From the NCBI GenBank assembly GCA_003232445.1, contig QIJM01000073.1, positions 1 through 6,237 of the forward strand: a DNA stretch of 6,237 nt, in the 5' to 3' direction. The notes under the pieces were generated by a model. The model saw only the letters and a list, made by a program, of their open reading frames with translations, did not search any database and had not been told where the DNA came from. Shown one piece after another: positions 6,190 through 6,237 of the stretch; the stretch's first letter is position 1, and the number at the start of each line of letters is the position of its first letter. Position numbers and translations under genes: made by a program. Source of the stretch: Paraglaciecola arctica. Its GTDB lineage: Bacteria; Pseudomonadota; Gammaproteobacteria; Enterobacterales; Alteromonadaceae.

Positions 6190-6237
6190 GTGAACAATGT
6201 CAAAGTTGACAGGCTTTACTATCAAGTTGCCGACCGA
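6190..6237 (+). CDS. N-terminus of a GntR/FadR-type transcriptional regulator (3' end outside window)
   Basis: From GTG 6190 the frame reads M-N-N-V-K-V-D-R-L-Y-Y-Q-V-A-D-R to the window edge. The R-L-Y-x-Q-V-A-D/E-R pattern is the usual lead-in to the winged helix-turn-helix of GntR regulators of the FadR subfamily, which includes the uronate regulators ExuR and UxuR. The start is uncertain. The frame extends upstream through S-I-N-I-S to a TAA at 6169-6171, and the only GGAG (6165-6168) is 21 bases before the GTG but nine bases before an in-frame ATC at 6178. A regulator next to glucuronidase and alpha-glycosidase genes fits local control by a uronate or its catabolite. Sixteen residues is little evidence, so the family call is tentative. 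Confidence 0.55.
   Translation, partial: MNNVKVDRLYYQVADR

Noticed and set aside
1..6237. CRISPR array, tRNA, rRNA or complete insertion sequence
   Set aside because: I saw no regularly spaced repeats, no tRNA-like cloverleaf or CCA end, no rRNA-like stretches and no transposase frame. The only mobile-element trace is the intron 5' remnant.

Overview
The window looks like chromosomal DNA of a marine, carbohydrate-degrading gammaproteobacterium of the Alteromonadales type. The reasons are low-to-moderate G+C, secreted glycoside hydrolases, a TonB-dependent receptor relic and a GntR/FadR-type regulator. This placement is inferred from content only. All intact coding sequence recognised is on the + strand; the one minus-strand feature is a decayed receptor fragment.

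Layout. Bases 1-288 are the 3' end of an unrecognised membrane protein gene. Bases 427-588 encode a 53-residue secreted peptide of unknown role, followed by a strong GC hairpin. Bases about 640-1011 are a scrapyard. They hold what looks like the 5' end of a group II intron (from 683), abutting a minus-strand, frameshifted fragment of a TonB-dependent receptor barrel (about 752-999). Bases about 1020-1195 form a regulatory region: a 9-bp inverted repeat, a good sigma70-like promoter, and an 8-bp palindrome over the -10 and presumed transcription start.

The main content is a two-gene operon. The first gene is a GH2 beta-glucuronidase-type enzyme with both catalytic glutamates and an N-x-K uronate-recognition motif. 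Its signal peptide (start 1196) is separated from the enzyme frame (1276-3045) by a one-base frameshift at a run of seven A. The A AAA AAA heptamer sits at the in-frame stop, with a hairpin downstream. Ten bases after the GH2 gene comes a 1005-residue secreted protein (3056-6073). It joins an intact purple-acid-phosphatase-like metallophosphoesterase to a GH-D clan (GH36/GH27-like) alpha-glycosidase. The last bases start a GntR-family regulator (from about 6190), whose leader shares a 13-base sequence with the operon's upstream region.

Together this reads as a small glycan-utilisation locus. A uronic-acid-removing beta-glycosidase, an alpha-galactosidase-like enzyme and a phosphatase would act in sequence on an exported substrate, possibly a phosphorylated, glucuronate-bearing glycan, under a GntR-type uronate-responsive regulator. 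The substrate is inference. The phosphatase-glycosidase fusion and the frameshifted secretion signal are the points most worth following up.
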